From Mesorhizobium sp. (GTDB taxonomy: Bacteria; Pseudomonadota; Alphaproteobacteria; Rhizobiales; Rhizobiaceae), in NCBI RefSeq assembly GCF_017306545.1, contig NZ_JAFKID010000032.1:1-64000 (forward strand): a stretch of 64,000 nt of DNA, given 5' to 3'. The translations under genes were made by a program, and so were the position numbers. Every line of letters starts with the position of its first letter. Position 1 is the first letter of the stretch. A model generated the notes under the pieces. It ran no database searches, had not been told where the DNA came from, and saw nothing but the letters and a program-made list of their open reading frames with translations. Positions 39,022 to 49,261 of this stretch are shown here, piece after piece.

Positions 39022-39521
39022 CTAAAACAGAAGCTCACCCTGGGGCTGGCGTTCCCAGCGACGCACCTTGAATGTCCCCGGCGGGAGTGGCTTGAGCAGA
39101 TCCATTTCCTGGTCACCATGATCAAGCCACTTCATCCGGTCCTCACGACGCAATATGGCCATTTGCCTGTCGTGGTAGGGCGCCACGTCCGGGTTCGCCT
39201 CGGTCGTCAGGATTGCATAGGATTCCGGCCAGTCCCGCGTGGCCGGGCGCCAGATGCCGGCGAAATAAAACCAGTCGCCATTGGCCGGCGCGAAGCTGTA
39301 ATCCTTGCCCTGGCTGCGAAAGCGGAACTCGGAGGCCGGCACGAGGCAGCGATGGCTTGGAAAGGCCCGGCGGCGCGGACCACGGTGAAAGGACGGCCAC
39401 TCCGCTCGCGCGGCTGCAGGCCCCAGGCCAGATCCACCATCTCAACATCGCCGGCGGAACGCCTTATGATGACGCGGCGTTCATCGAGCGGTGCGTCGGC
39501 ATCGAAAACCTTCGCGGTCAT
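39022..39521 (-). pseudogene. Broken SRAP (YedK-like) gene
   Basis: On the - strand one frame reads DERRVIIRRSAGDVEMVDLAWGLQPRERSGRPFTVVRAAG and, after one frameshift near 39365, another reads AFPSHRCLVPASEFRFRSQGKDYSFAPANGDWFYFAGIWRPATRDW, then AILTTEANPDVAPYHDRQMAILRREDRMKWLD. Together they are a SRAP domain, but the N-terminal Met-Cys that bears the catalytic cysteine is absent and the frame is broken. It is the dead relative of the intact SRAP gene next to it on the other strand. Confidence 0.75.
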
Positions 39522-39580
39522 GATGCGTGAACATACCAAGAACGGGATCGCGATGCAAAGGCGATCTGAACGGAGGAAGG

Positions 39581-40171
39581 ATGTGCAATGATTACAGGCT
39601 GAAGGTGGACATCTCCTCGATCATCGAGGAGTTCGCCGACCTGAAGATCAAGATCCGATTTTCAGAGGGGCGGCCGAACATCGAGGCCCGCGACGACATC
39701 AAGATCACCGACATTGCGCCGATCCTGCGCACCGTCGAAGGAGAACGCGGCGAAGGCGATCTCGTGCAGCGGCGCTGGAGTTGGCCGGGGTCGACGAAGA
39801 AGCCGGTCTATAATTTCAGGTCCGAGGGCCGAGAGTTCACCTCGAACCGCTGCATCATCATTGCTGACGGATTCTACGAATTCACCGACCCGGCCGAAAA
39901 GGGGAAGAAACGCAAGGACAAGTGGCTGTTGAAGAAGAGCGGCGAGCCGATCTTCGCGATCGCCGGCATCTGGCGCGACACGAAGGATGTCGGTGAGGCC
40001 TTCACCATGCTGACGATGGAGCCCGGTCCCGACATCGCGCCTTATCACGACCGGCAGATTGTCATTCTGGAACGTGATGCGTGGAACGATTGGCTCGATC
40101 CGACCGTGCCGGCGCAATCGCTGATCCGGCCGCTCTCGGCCGGATCGCTCGCGGTCGAACAGGTCGGCTGA
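39581..40171 (+). CDS. SRAP family protein (SOS response-associated peptidase, YedK-like)
   Basis: A 196-residue protein. The ATG at 39581 follows GGAGGAAGG and places cysteine at position 2 (MCNDYRL), the residue that in this family links to abasic sites in single-stranded DNA. Other motifs are NFRSEGREFTSNRCIIIADGFYEF and EPGPDIAPYHDRQIVIL, with the conserved His. It protects abasic sites at replication forks. It is encoded near the SOS mutasome, which suits a DNA-damage cassette. Confidence 0.9.
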   Translation: MCNDYRLKVDISSIIEEFADLKIKIRFSEGRPNIEARDDIKITDIAPILRTVEGERGEGDLVQRRWSWPGSTKKPVYNFRSEGREFTSNRCIIIADGFYEFTDPAEKGKKRKDKWLLKKSGEPIFAIAGIWRDTKDVGEAFTMLTMEPGPDIAPYHDRQIVILERDAWNDWLDPTVPAQSLIRPLSAGSLAVEQVG

Positions 40172-40177
40172 TGCGCC

Positions 40178-40540
40178 TTGCCTTTCCGCGTAGCCATGCG
40201 TTTCCCCGTGGCCGCGTTGTGGTCGAGGATGATGGAAGCGACGGGTGCGGCCCTGTTCGGCATCTGCGCCGTGGCACAGGGAGGGATCGCGCCGTCCATG
40301 ACCCGCGAGTTCGCGATAGGCATGGCATGGCTGGTACTGATCGCCACCTTCGCCTGCTACACCGTATACTACGCGATGCTGCGCATGTTCCCCGTGACGA
40401 AGGTCAGTGTCGCCATTTACCTGAGCCCGCCGGTGACGATGATCTGGTCATGGATGCTGTTCTCGGAACCGCTCACGCTTGCAATGTTCCTTGGGCTGGG
40501 AGTGACCCTCGTAGGTGTTTGGCTTACGTCGCGTGGCTGA
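40178..40540 (+). pseudogene. Fragment of an EamA/DMT-family transporter
   Basis: About 120 residues with three or four hydrophobic helices: FAIGMAWLVLIATFACYTVYYAML, VAIYLSPPVTMIWSWMLFSEPL and LAMFLGLGVTLVGVWLTSRG. This is the C-terminal half of an EamA domain of a drug/metabolite transporter. The usual ten-helix protein is more than twice as long, and the upstream DNA belongs to the SRAP gene, so the 5' part is lost. The frame begins without a good ribosome site. Confidence 0.7.
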
Positions 40541-40577
40541 GTTCCAATCCGCAACTTCCGATGACACGTAAAATGCC

Positions 40578-43500
40578 TCACCTGAAATTCCTGCCCTTCA
40601 CGACGATCTGGCTGATATGGCCGTAATTGTCGGTGAGGCTCCGCCCTCGGAAGGCGCGCGGCGGCAGTTCGCGCGGATCGGGGCCGGAGCCACCATGGCG
40701 AACCTGATCGCCGCGACCATGCGTCAGCGGGAATGCGGTGTCACGGCTGCCGACGCTCGCCAGATCGGCCGAGAGGTCGGTGATGCGCTGCGCGACCAGA
40801 TGCACTACGGCGCCCTCGCGCTGGATGCGGCCGCGCACGGCGAGCATCCCAGCGGACATGAGCGTGCGGCGGTTCGTCTCGAAGACCTTGGGCCAGATGA
40901 CGAGATTGCCGACGCCGGTCTCGTCCTCCAGCGTGACGAACAGCACGCCCTTCGCGCTGCCCGGCCTCTGCCGGACAAGCACAATGCCTGCGGCTTCGAG
41001 CCAGCGGCCGTCGCGGGCGTCCATCGCCTCGGCCAGCGAGACGATGCGCCGGCGACGCAGATCCTCGCGCAGGAACGAAACAGGATGCGCGCGCAGCGAC
41101 AGGCCGGTATGGCCATAGTCCTCCACCACCTCGCTGCCGGCCGTCATCGGGCGGAGCGAGACGGAGGGCTCGTCGATCTCGGGCACGATCTCCGCTTCGC
41201 GTGCAGTAGCGGCCGCAAAGAGCGGCAGCGGCTCGTCGCGCAGGCCGCGGATGGCCCAGAGTGCTTCGCGCCGGGCGAGCCCGAAGGCTGGCCGGAAGGC
41301 GTCGGCTTCGGCGAGCTGGACGAGCGCGGCCTGCGGCACGCCGACACGGCGCCAGAGGTCGTCGATCGAGATAAAGGGTTGACCGGCGCGCGCACCGACG
41401 ATCGATGCGGCGTGCAGATTGGCAAGACCCTTGACCATGCGAAAGCCCAGGCGAACGGCAAAGCAGTCTTCGTCGTCGGTGGGCTCGAGCGTGCAGTCCC
41501 AGCGGGACGCGTTCACGCAGACCGGCCGGATTTCGACGCCGTGTTCGCGTGCGTCGCGCACGATCTGCGCCGGTGCGTAGAATCCCATCGGCTGCGAATT
41601 GAGCAGCGCGGCGGCAAACACGTCGGGATGCCAGCATTTGAGCCACGCCGAGGCGTAGGCGATCAGTGCAAAGGATGCCGCGTGGCTTTCGGGAAATCCG
41701 TAAGAGCCGAAACCTTCGAGCTGCCGGAAGGTGGCTTCCGCGAAATCGCGCTCGTAACCGTTGGCGACCATGCCGTCGATGAGCTTGGCCTTGAAGGCGC
41801 TGACGCTGCCGGTGTGCTTGAATGTCGCCATCGACTTGCGCAGCATGTCGGCCTCGCCGGCTGTAAAGCCCGCACAGACGATCGCGACCTGCATGGCCTG
41901 CTCCTGAAACAGCGGGACGCCAAGCGTCTTGCCAAGCACCTTTTCCAGTTCGGGCTTGGGATAATGAACCGGCTCCAGCCCCTCGCGGCGGCGCAGATAG
42001 GGATGCACCATGTCGCCCTGGATTGGGCCGGGCCTGACGATCGCGACCTGCACGACGAGGTCGTAATAGGTGCGCGGTTTGAGCCGTGGCAACATCGACA
42101 TCTGCGCGCGGGATTCGATCTGGAACGTGCCGAGCGTGTCGGCGCGCCTGATCATCGCGTAAGTGCGTGGATCTTCCGGCGGTATCGTCGCGAGCTCGAA
42201 ATTGGCGCCCTTATGCTCGGCCAGAAGGTCGAGGCCCTTCTTCATGCAGGTCAGCATCCCCAGGGCAAGGATGTCGACCTTCATGAAGCGGAGCGCGTCG
42301 ATGTCGTCCTTGTCCCATTCTACCACTTGGCGGTTTTCCATTGCTGCTGGCTCGATCGGCACGAGATCGTCCAGCCGGTCATGGGTAAGGACGAAGCCGC
42401 CGGGGTGCTGTGACAAGTGCCTTGGCGCGCCCTGCAATTGCCGGGCGAGGTCGAGGGTCAGGCGCAGGCGCCGGTCGGCGGCGTTGAGATTGAGCTGTTC
42501 GACCTGGTTCTTCGACACGCCCTCTGGCGACCAGCCCCAGACCTGGCCCGAAAGGCTCGAGATCAGGTCCTGCGGCAGGCCGAGCGCCCTGCCGACGTCA
42601 CGCAGCGCGCCTTTGGTGCGATAGCGAATGACTGTCGAGCACAGTGCTGCGTGATCGCGGCCGTAGGTGTCGAACACCCACTGCATGACGATCTCGCGCC
42701 GTTCGTGCTCGAAATCCACGTCGATGTCAGGCGGCTCGCGGCGTTCTTCTGAAATAAATCGTTCGAACAGGAGATCGTTTCTTCCGGGGTCGATGGAGGT
42801 AATGCCGAGGACGTAGCAGACCGCCGAATTGGCGGCCGAGCCGCGCCCCTGGCACAGGATGTCGCGCGAACGGGCGAAGCGGACGATGGAATTGACCGTG
42901 AGAAAGTATGGCGCGTAGTCGAGCTTCTCGATCAAAGCCAGTTCGTGTTTCAGCGAAGCGACGACGTTTTCCGGCACGCCCTCCGGATAGCGCCGCAGCG
43001 CGCCTTCCCATGTCAGCTTTGCAAGCGTCTGCTGCGGCGTGAGGGCGGGATCGTCGCGCTCCTCCGGATATTGGTAGCGCAACTCGTCCAGGGAGAAGGT
43101 ACAGCGGCGCACGATCTCCAGTGTACGGGCAAGCGCCTCGGGATAGCGCGCGAAGAGGCGGTGCATCTCGGCCGGCGGTTTCAGGTAGCGGTCGGCATGC
43201 CGCTCGCGGCGATCGCCCAGCTCGTCGATGGTCACACCATGGCGAATGCAGGTCACCACGTCCTGCAAGATGCGTCGGCTCGGTTCGTGGAAAAGCACAT
43301 CATTCGTGACGATCGTCGGCACGCGCATCTGTGTGGCGAGCTCCGACAGCTCGTGAAGCCGGAACTGGTCGTTGGGCCGCCGCCGCAGGGTCAGGGCCAT
43401 GTAGGCGCGGTCGCCGAAGGCCTCGCACAGCCGGCGCAGATGGAAGCCGCAGTCCTCGTCGGCCATGTCGGGTACGAGAACGGCGATCAGGCCTTCGCCA

Positions 43501-43850
43501 TAGACGACGAGATCGGCCCAGCGCAGATCGCACTTTGCCTTTCCAGCACGTTTCTTGCCCAGCGATAGCAGACGGCAGAGCCTCGAATAGGCGGAGCGAT
43601 CGGTCGGATAGACGAGGATGGACGGGCCGTCGGTTAGATCGAGCCGGCAGCCGACGAGGAGGCGCACGCCGGTAGCCTTCGCGGCTTCGTGGGCGCGCAC
43701 AATGCCGGCGAGGCTGTTGCGGTCGACCACGCCAAGCGCCTCGATGCCCATCAGGGCGGCCTGCGCGAACAGTTCCTCGCAGGACGATGCGCCGCGCAGG
43801 AAGCTGAAATGCGACGTCACCTGGAGCTCGGCGTAGCGGGGCTCGTTCAT
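40578..43850 (-). CDS. dnaE2: Error-prone DNA polymerase DnaE2 (ImuC)
   Basis: A 1,090-residue C-family polymerase. The N-terminal PHP domain starts [26 protein letters not shown]; the palm is seen in [31 protein letters not shown] and [17 protein letters not shown], which holds the catalytic aspartates. Later come the helix-hairpin-helix region and an OB-type domain ([23 protein letters not shown]). With ImuA and ImuB it performs damage-induced mutagenic bypass. It starts 4 bases inside the end of imuB. Confidence 0.95.
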   Translation of the reverse strand: MNEPRYAELQVTSHFSFLRGASSCEELFAQAALMGIEALGVVDRNSLAGIVRAHEAAKATGVRLLVGCRLDLTDGPSILVYPTDRSAYSRLCRLLSLGKKRAGKAKCDLRWADLVVYGEGLIAVLVPDMADEDCGFHLRRLCEAFGDRAYMALTLRRRPNDQFRLHELSELATQMRVPTIVTNDVLFHEPSRRILQDVVTCIRHGVTIDELGDRRERHADRYLKPPAEMHRLFARYPEALARTLEIVRRCTFSLDELRYQYPEERDDPALTPQQTLAKLTWEGALRRYPEGVPENVVASLKHELALIEKLDYAPYFLTVNSIVRFARSRDILCQGRGSAANSAVCYVLGITSIDPGRNDLLFERFISEERREPPDIDVDFEHERREIVMQWVFDTYGRDHAALCSTVIRYRTKGALRDVGRALGLPQDLISSLSGQVWGWSPEGVSKNQVEQLNLNAADRRLRLTLDLARQLQGAPRHLSQHPGGFVLTHDRLDDLVPIEPAAMENRQVVEWDKDDIDALRFMKVDILALGMLTCMKKGLDLLAEHKGANFELATIPPEDPRTYAMIRRADTLGTFQIESRAQMSMLPRLKPRTYYDLVVQVAIVRPGPIQGDMVHPYLRRREGLEPVHYPKPELEKVLGKTLGVPLFQEQAMQVAIVCAGFTAGEADMLRKSMATFKHTGSVSAFKAKLIDGMVANGYERDFAEATFRQLEGFGSYGFPESHAASFALIAYASAWLKCWHPDVFAAALLNSQPMGFYAPAQIVRDAREHGVEIRPVCVNASRWDCTLEPTDDEDCFAVRLGFRMVKGLANLHAASIVGARAGQPFISIDDLWRRVGVPQAALVQLAEADAFRPAFGLARREALWAIRGLRDEPLPLFAAATAREAEIVPEIDEPSVSLRPMTAGSEVVEDYGHTGLSLRAHPVSFLREDLRRRRIVSLAEAMDARDGRWLEAAGIVLVRQRPGSAKGVLFVTLEDETGVGNLVIWPKVFETNRRTLMSAGMLAVRGRIQREGAVVHLVAQRITDLSADLASVGSRDTAFPLTHGRGDQVRHGGSGPDPRELPPRAFRGRSLTDNYGHISQIVVKGRNFR

Positions 43851-45370
43851 CCGAACACCCCGTGCAGATACCAGAGGTGGGAGCCCGTCTCAGGGTCTTC
43901 GCCATTGCCCGCGCGGTAGATCCAGTAGCGTTCGCCGGCCGGGTCTTCGACGCGGAAATAGTCGCGAATGGCGGCAAGTTCGGCGTCGCGCTTCCACCAC
44001 TCGGCATGGATGCGCTCTGGTCCATCGGCCCGCTTGACGCGGCGGCGCACGCCGCGCCATGTGAAGGAGACCGGCGGATGATCCGGCAGGAGCGCGATCG
44101 CCTCGATGCGCTCCGGATGCGCCAGCAGCCGGATCGGTCGCGGCCAATGGCTCGGCCATGCAGCACCTGTGTCGGGCGACATGGCCGGGATATGGCAGAC
44201 GGAGCGCTCGGGCACGTCGCTGGCGACTGGCGCAGCCCGGTAGATCGCCCGCTCGCCGACACGGTTTGCCAGCGTGTCGACGAGATCGGAGATGTCGGGT
44301 GTCGCGACCTCAATCAGGCTGCTTGCAATTTGCCGGCGCTGAAGCGGCTCGACGATCGGGGCGGCCAGCGCCATGCGTTCGATGCCGAAGCCCGGATCGA
44401 TCCTCTCGATCTGGTCGCACAACAGGCGGGTCAGGCGTTTGACGTCGCGCACCGGCTGCGCCATGCCAACCCGCACCGCCTCGACCCGGTTGTCGACGCG
44501 GTGACAGAGGAGATCGAGCCGGCGCGCGCCGAGGCCATTTTCCTCGAGCGCGGCGCAGAGCTGCGCGACGAGCTTGCCGGCATAGCGGGCGATCGTCTCG
44601 GCCGCACCGATGGGCTCGGCGAAGCTTCGCCGCACCTCGATCAGGTCGGGAGGCCGAACCGGCTCGATCGGCTCGGCCAGTTCGCCGAGGGCCTGGTTGA
44701 TGCGCCGGCCGAGTTCCGGCCCGAAGCGCAGGATCAGCGGCGCGCGCGGCTGCGCCAGGAGATCGCCGATGCATTCGAAACCGAGCACACGGAGCTCAGC
44801 CGCCATGCCGGGCGGCAGGCGAAGGGCGGCGAGCGGCAGCGGATTAAGCAGAGCCGCACCATGCTCCGGTGGCGCGATGAAATGAGGATCGGCGCCGAAA
44901 CGGGCGAGCGCATGGGCCGCGCCCCAGGTGTCGGCGATCGCTCCGCGTGCCGTGACGCCGGACATGGCGAGCCGGCCGATCAGGGTTTCGATCATGGCCG
45001 CTTCGCCGCCATGAAGATGATCTGCGCCGGTCGAGTCGATCACGATACCGTCGGGAGGATCGGCGGCAATAATCGGGGCGATGCGCTGGAGCATCCACAG
45101 CGCCAGCCGCTCCAGCGCCTCCGCGTCGGCGACGGGATCGGCGTCCTGCACGATCAGGCCGGGCACAAGCACCTGCGCCTTGGCGGCAGGCATGCCGGTG
45201 CGCAGCCCGGCGGCCTGGGCGGCGGCGTCCGCCGCCTGCACCACCCGCCTGTTGCCGTCCCGGCCGATCATCACCAGCGGCGCCTCAGGCGGAGGCGCCG
45301 CGCCGCCAGCCTTGTGCCGCAGCCGGTCGGTCGGCCACTCCGGCAGGTAGAGCGAGACAACCCTGCTCAT
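43847..45370 (-). CDS. imuB: Y-family polymerase-like mutasome protein ImuB
   Basis: A 507-residue protein. The ATG at 45370 ([19 protein letters not shown]) is preferred to an upstream one because it fits the family. It has the Y-family-like layout ([21 protein letters not shown], then [16 protein letters not shown]) but, as in other ImuB proteins, the catalytic carboxylates appear to be lacking. The C-terminus ([21 protein letters not shown]) includes a conserved region followed by WYLHGVFG. It bridges DnaE2, ImuA and the beta clamp. It overlaps imuA by 86 bases. Confidence 0.9.
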   Translation of the reverse strand: MSRVVSLYLPEWPTDRLRHKAGGAAPPPEAPLVMIGRDGNRRVVQAADAAAQAAGLRTGMPAAKAQVLVPGLIVQDADPVADAEALERLALWMLQRIAPIIAADPPDGIVIDSTGADHLHGGEAAMIETLIGRLAMSGVTARGAIADTWGAAHALARFGADPHFIAPPEHGAALLNPLPLAALRLPPGMAAELRVLGFECIGDLLAQPRAPLILRFGPELGRRINQALGELAEPIEPVRPPDLIEVRRSFAEPIGAAETIARYAGKLVAQLCAALEENGLGARRLDLLCHRVDNRVEAVRVGMAQPVRDVKRLTRLLCDQIERIDPGFGIERMALAAPIVEPLQRRQIASSLIEVATPDISDLVDTLANRVGERAIYRAAPVASDVPERSVCHIPAMSPDTGAAWPSHWPRPIRLLAHPERIEAIALLPDHPPVSFTWRGVRRRVKRADGPERIHAEWWKRDAELAAIRDYFRVEDPAGERYWIYRAGNGEDPETGSHLWYLHGVFG

Positions 45371-46046
45371 CACACGCGTCCACTTCGAAATCAGCACTCT
45401 CGCCCGCCTTGGCGCGGATCAGTTCGACAAGCCAGCGATGGCGGCCGACGCCCGGAACCGGTAGCGCCTCGGACGGAATGACGGAGACACGCCAACGCGT
45501 CATGGCGGCGGTCGGTGCGCCGAAGTCGGACGCGTCGCTGTGGCGTCGCCAGCGGCGCAGCGCGATGCCGATCGATCCAGTCCCTTCGGCGGCAAGCTGG
45601 AGCCGGCGCGATGCCGTCATTGGCAGTCTGGCGATCTCGCCGACGACGGCGCCGAGGCCGCCATGGCGAAGGCCTTCCTCCATGCACGCCAGGATGGTCT
45701 TGTCGTCGCCGGCCTCTACATAGACGACGCGATCGGCGGCAAGGCCTGCCTGGGCAAGCGCCGGAGCGAACAGGTCAGTCTTGGCGATGCACCACAGCGT
45801 CTTGCCGGTCGTGCGCCCCGCGATTCCGGCCGCGAAGAGAGCCGCCGCCGCCCCATCGATCGCGCCATTACCGCCGCCGGCAACCTCATGAAGCGCGCCG
45901 CGCGCCAAGCCGCCGCCGGGGAGTCGCGAATCGACCTCTGGAATCCCGAACGGAAGCACCGATTTTGCGCGCCGCGATCGCCCTTCGAGGCGCGCGATCC
46001 GCTCCCGAAGTTCGATAACCGTTGAATGGGACGCCAAGGCACGCAT
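45285..46046 (-). CDS. imuA: Mutasome protein ImuA
   Basis: A 253-residue RecA-like protein: VLPFGIPEVDSRLPGGGLARGALHEVAGGGNGAIDGAAAALFAAGIA, with the Walker A loop replaced by AGGGNGAID, then LWCIAKTDLFAPALAQAGL and a conserved C-terminal [24 protein letters not shown]. It is the first gene of the cassette, 32 bases downstream of a LexA box. It is known to interact with ImuB. Confidence 0.9.
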   Translation of the reverse strand: MRALASHSTVIELRERIARLEGRSRRAKSVLPFGIPEVDSRLPGGGLARGALHEVAGGGNGAIDGAAAALFAAGIAGRTTGKTLWCIAKTDLFAPALAQAGLAADRVVYVEAGDDKTILACMEEGLRHGGLGAVVGEIARLPMTASRRLQLAAEGTGSIGIALRRWRRHSDASDFGAPTAAMTRWRVSVIPSEALPVPGVGRHRWLVELIRAKAGESADFEVDACDEQGCLALPAGVADRPAAAQGWRRGASA

Positions 46047-46078
46047 CTATCCCTTGAAAGCAGTTCTGTCTTTGCTAT

Positions 46079-46093
46079 GTTCTACATTTGTTC
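46079..46093. promoter_or_regulatory. LexA (SOS) box of the mutasome
   Basis: GTTC at 46079-46082, seven bases TACATTT, GTTC at 46090-46093: an exact match to the alphaproteobacterial LexA site GTTC-N7-GTTC. It is 32 bases upstream of imuA and about 90 bases before the divergent gene at 46184, so it could serve both. Confidence 0.8.
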
Positions 46094-46183
46094 CCATCTG
46101 GACAAAGAGTCAACGGACTCGTTGGGTCGGGACGGATGCCGCAGCGGAACTGCACTGCGGCGGCGCAATCGTGGAGCAGGCGA

Positions 46184-46801
46184 ATGACGATCACCATTCA
46201 CGTGGAGGGAGCCAGGCCGGAAGAGATCATCCGCGGCCTGCTGGCCGCACAGCTGGTATTCGACAACGCGGGCGTCACCCCGGACGCGGCGGTGACGGCG
46301 CGTTTCGTGGTCGAGGGTTGGGATATCGAGGGGTTTCCCGAGCCTGCGCCGGACGCGGAACTGGCAATCTGCCATGTCTGGGACGATGCCGACCAGGCGG
46401 CCGTGACGGCGTGTTGCGCAGGCTGGCCGCAGGAGAAAATCCCGGGTTCCGCCGACCTCGAACTTGTCACCGAACCTATGCGCTTCAGGCTGACGCCGGG
46501 CGAGAATAACCAGGACCGGGAGTTCGAGACGGCCGCAGCCGGCATTCTCGAAGAAATGTGCCAGGAAGGGTATTTCGACGACGGGCGGCCCGAGGACAAG
46601 GTGGCCTATCTTCTGGACGACTGGGATTTCGGGCAGCTCAGCGCCGAACAGCGCCGTCTTTACGAGGAGCGCATTCGACCGCTCATGCGCATCTGGACCT
46701 TCGAACGGCATCGCTTCGACGAAGAATATGCCCGGCGCAGGGTCGAATGGGCGGGCGAGATGGAAGCCGACGAGCGGCAAATGAACCTGTTTGCAGCGTG
46801 A
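46184..46801 (+). CDS. Hypothetical acidic protein, divergent from the mutasome
   Basis: A 205-residue protein. The ATG at 46184 follows GGAGCAGG. The sequence MTITIHVEGARPEEIIRGLLAAQLVFDNAGVTPDAAVTARFVVEGWDIEGF, then ELAICHVWDDADQAAVTACCAGW and YLLDDWDFGQLSAEQRRLYEERIRPLMRIW, is acidic and contains no domain I recognise. Sharing the LexA-controlled intergenic region with imuA raises the possibility of SOS induction. It ends MNLFAA. Confidence 0.6.
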   Translation: MTITIHVEGARPEEIIRGLLAAQLVFDNAGVTPDAAVTARFVVEGWDIEGFPEPAPDAELAICHVWDDADQAAVTACCAGWPQEKIPGSADLELVTEPMRFRLTPGENNQDREFETAAAGILEEMCQEGYFDDGRPEDKVAYLLDDWDFGQLSAEQRRLYEERIRPLMRIWTFERHRFDEEYARRRVEWAGEMEADERQMNLFAA

Positions 46802-46879
46802 GCAACGGCCGGACCGCCCGGTCTTGTAATTCTGCGTTCGATTCCAATCTCAATGAGAGACAAGAAAAAGAGAGCAGGC

Positions 46880-47251
46880 ATGGCGGCTTTTCAGGTCAGG
46901 ATCGCGTATCTCACGCCGCTGAAGCGGTCGCGGCACTGTTTCCACCAGCTTGTGCTCGCCGGCGATCGACAAAGCGCGCTGGCGGAAGGACGCGCGCTGC
47001 TGAAGAAAAGGTCGCCGGAGGCGCGCATCGTTCATGCGGCCGCCAATCTGCGCCCCGACAGCAAGGATACGGAGGCCGCAGTCCAGGCCGGATGGCGATA
47101 TCGCGACGGCTGGTGGTGCCGGCCGATCCGCGCCGGCGATGATCTGGCGGCGACCGCTCTTCATGGCTACGCCGACAGCAAGGCGATCAACGCGCGCAGC
47201 ACCGCTGGTTGCGTCGATATCGATCGTCACGCCGCACGAATGACCGCGTGA
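46880..47251 (+). CDS. Hypothetical protein
   Basis: A 123-residue protein. The ATG at 46880 (MAAFQVRIAYLTPLKRSRHCFHQLVLAGDRQSALAEGRALLKKRSPEARIVHAAANLRPD) is preferred to one 27 bases upstream because of AGAGCAGG. It has an alternating basic/helical pattern ending in WRYRDGWWCRPIRAGDDLAATALHGYADSKAINARSTAGCV. The family is unknown. It follows the acidic protein gene by 78 bases. Confidence 0.5.
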   Translation: MAAFQVRIAYLTPLKRSRHCFHQLVLAGDRQSALAEGRALLKKRSPEARIVHAAANLRPDSKDTEAAVQAGWRYRDGWWCRPIRAGDDLAATALHGYADSKAINARSTAGCVDIDRHAARMTA

Positions 47252-47271
47252 CGGCGAATACCGGGAGGCTG

Positions 47272-47526
47272 CTATCGCCACATCCCGCGCATCTTCGTCT
47301 TGAGGTCTACCTGGATTTCCGGCTGTGGCGCCCTGCCCGGCGCGGCCGACGGCGGCCAGGAAACCTGCTCGAAGCGCTCGAGGATGTGGTCGGGAATGAA
47401 CCGCGTGCGCGAAGCGCAGACGTGGCGATCGCCGCGGGGCCGACTGCCCGCTGACATAGAAGCGCTGTGGGGTGACCAGATGGCGACGTAAAGCAGCCGG
47501 TGTTCCTCCTCGAGATCAGCCGCCAA
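47272..47526 (-). pseudogene. C-terminal remnant of a UvrD-like helicase
   Basis: On the - strand, DLEEEHRLLYVAI is the motif VI-region pattern of UvrD-type helicases, and GDRHVCASRTRFIPDHILERFEQVSWPP matches the C-terminal tail. Between them the frame has slipped: the alternative frame reads VTPQRFYVSGQSA, and the T-R-A segment of motif VI is missing. The fragment is thus truncated and internally deleted. Its 5' edge coincides with the start of the NDH-2 remnant on the other strand. Confidence 0.6.
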
Positions 47527-47851
47527 GCAACACGGCAGATATGTCGCCGAGATGATCCACGCCCGGCTGCGCGGTGAACGGACAAGGCCGTTCCGCTATA
47601 AGCACGACGGCAGCCTGGCCACGATCGGCAAACGGTTGGCGGTGATCGATTTCGGCTGGATCAAGCTGCGCGGGGCATTCGCATGGTGGATCTGGGGTCT
47701 TGCCCACATCTACTTTCTGATCGGGGTTCGCAATCGGCTCAGCGTCGCCCTCAACTGGCTATGGATTTATACACGGGATCAGCGCCGCTCTCGCTTGATC
47801 ACGCAGGGAAGCGCTGCGGGCGAAACCGAGCGGTCCACACCATCTCGGTGA
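47519..47851 (+). pseudogene. C-terminal remnant of a type II NADH dehydrogenase
   Basis: AAKQHGRYVAEMIHARLRGERTRPFRYKHDGSLATIGKRLAVIDFGWIKLRGAFAWWIWGLAHIYFLIGVRNRLSVALNWLWIY is the C-terminal end of an NDH-2 protein (the membrane-anchoring helix and the 'GSLATIGKRxAVIDF' motif). The catalytic Rossmann domains upstream are missing. It has no start codon of its own, so it is a relic that marks a recombination scar. Confidence 0.75.
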
Positions 47852-47888
47852 CGCCAACGACCGGAGGTGTTTCCTCTCCCGACCCCGA

Positions 47889-48146
47889 TCACGAGTCCTG
47901 ATCGGGCTCCTCCGGCGAATTGGCCAGCGTGCGGATGGCGTTCTCGAGCCGCTGGATGGTGAACGCGCCGTCGGCGAACCAGAGCTCGATCTCGGCAGGA
48001 TCGAGACTATCGATCATGGCCGATGTCGGCACCTTGCAGCCGGCCTCCCGGATAGCCCGGACATTGTGCTGGTATCTCCGGATCCGCTCCTCCATCGGGA
48101 GGTCCGGACCGTGACGCAGCAGCTTGTCCTTCGGCCAATGGCCCAC
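47889..48146 (-). CDS. Small hypothetical protein
   Basis: An 85-residue protein from a GTG at 48146 with a good GGAGGAA site 6 bases before it; a longer frame upstream is low-complexity and is rejected. VGHWPKDKLLRHGPDLPMEERIRRYQHNVRAIREAGCKVPTSAMIDSLDPAEIELWFADGAFTIQRLENAIRTLANSPEEPDQDS is helical and acidic at the end. The family is unrecognised. Confidence 0.55.
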   Translation of the reverse strand: MGHWPKDKLLRHGPDLPMEERIRRYQHNVRAIREAGCKVPTSAMIDSLDPAEIELWFADGAFTIQRLENAIRTLANSPEEPDQDS

Positions 48147-48422
48147 AGGCTTTCCTCCGCCGGCAGAGATTGCCAGGCATGTTAAGGGGCACCGCCGCCC
48201 GCGCAAGCGGGAAACGCGAGCCACTATGCCCCAGGCGCGACCCGTGTGGCCCGGACCGCCGGCTGGCGACAGTGCAATTGCGCAACCGCAAAGCCGAAGG
48301 CCGGTCCACGGTCCAGCCCGGGATGGAACGGAACTGCCCGATATTGCGGCCACGCTCCTGGACGCGGCGATCCCCACGCCAAACGGAATCCGCCGGCTCG
48401 GGACCGCGGAATAAGCTGGAAG

Positions 48423-49066
48423 CTATTTCAGGCCGAGCTTCTTCTTGAGTTCGGCGTTCTCCTGCCGCAGGCGTTCCGCGAGCTGCTTCTTCAGTTGCTT
48501 GTTCTCTTCCTCCAGTGCAAGGAGGTCATTCAGATCGGCGGGCGCTGCGCCTTCTTGACAGACACGTCCGGGCCGATCGACTTCTCGATCCTGGCGAGTA
48601 GCTGAGCACGTTCCTTTTCGGAATAAGTCTTCCGCTTGGCACGGGCCGGCGCGGGCGGAGCCTCCGCCACCTTCGGTGCTGGTTTTGCGGCTTCCTTTGC
48701 GATCCGCGGCTTGGGCGCCGCCTTTGGCTTTCTCGGTCGCGGAGCTTTTTTCTTCGGCTTCGACTCAGGCGCCTCTGCTGCTGCAGGGGCTTCGGCTGGG
48801 GTCTCGACGGTTTCAGCTTCCTGCGGATCGGGCATGTTGTGCTCCACCTTTGGTTGGTCGGGGATGTCAACATCCGTGGACAGCGCACCGGAGTCAACGG
48901 GCGGCCCATTCGAGGCTTCCCCCATCTCAGCGTCAACCTTCGCAGCGACCGCGGTCAAATCGATCCCGCTCCAGATCGAGCGGCTTCGATCATGGATTCC
49001 GCGCTTGCGTTTGACTTCAACAATTACTGGACGCGTCTGTGGCTTCACAATTTCTACCTCGACCAA
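48423..49066 (-). pseudogene. SyrB-like regulator, internally deleted
   Basis: The N-terminal frame (ending KPRIAKEAAKPAPKVAEAPPAPARAKRKTYSEKERAQLLARIEKSIGPDVSVKKA) has the P/A/K-rich linker and RKTYSEKERAQ-LxxIEK signature of SyrB-like proteins. The family then has a helix-turn-helix (GISEQTYYQWKK-type) followed by a leucine-rich coiled coil. Here the helix-turn-helix is missing and the coiled coil (DLLALEEENKQLKKQLAERLRQENAELKKKLGLK) appears in another frame, so both a deletion and a frameshift have occurred. Confidence 0.7.
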
Positions 49067-49261
49067 AACGACTTGCGACGGGTTGTCGGATAGCGCGATC
49101 GATCCCGATAATCACAGGATTCAAAAGTCGATAAAACGAAAGGAACGTCTTTCCCTCGAAAATGCCGCAGCTACCGTTCGCGGCGCATTTCGAGGATTGA
49201 TTTCCGGAAGTCAAACCCTGTTCGCGCTCGTCCACCCGCCTTCCTGCTATCCGGATCAGAC

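Noticed and set aside
40617-42413. 598-residue frame on the + strand
   Set aside because: It is antisense to the clear dnaE2 gene and has no family resemblance; a shadow of GC-rich codon bias.
43862-45481. 539-residue frame on the + strand opposite imuB
   Set aside because: Charged, low-information translation opposite a recognised gene.
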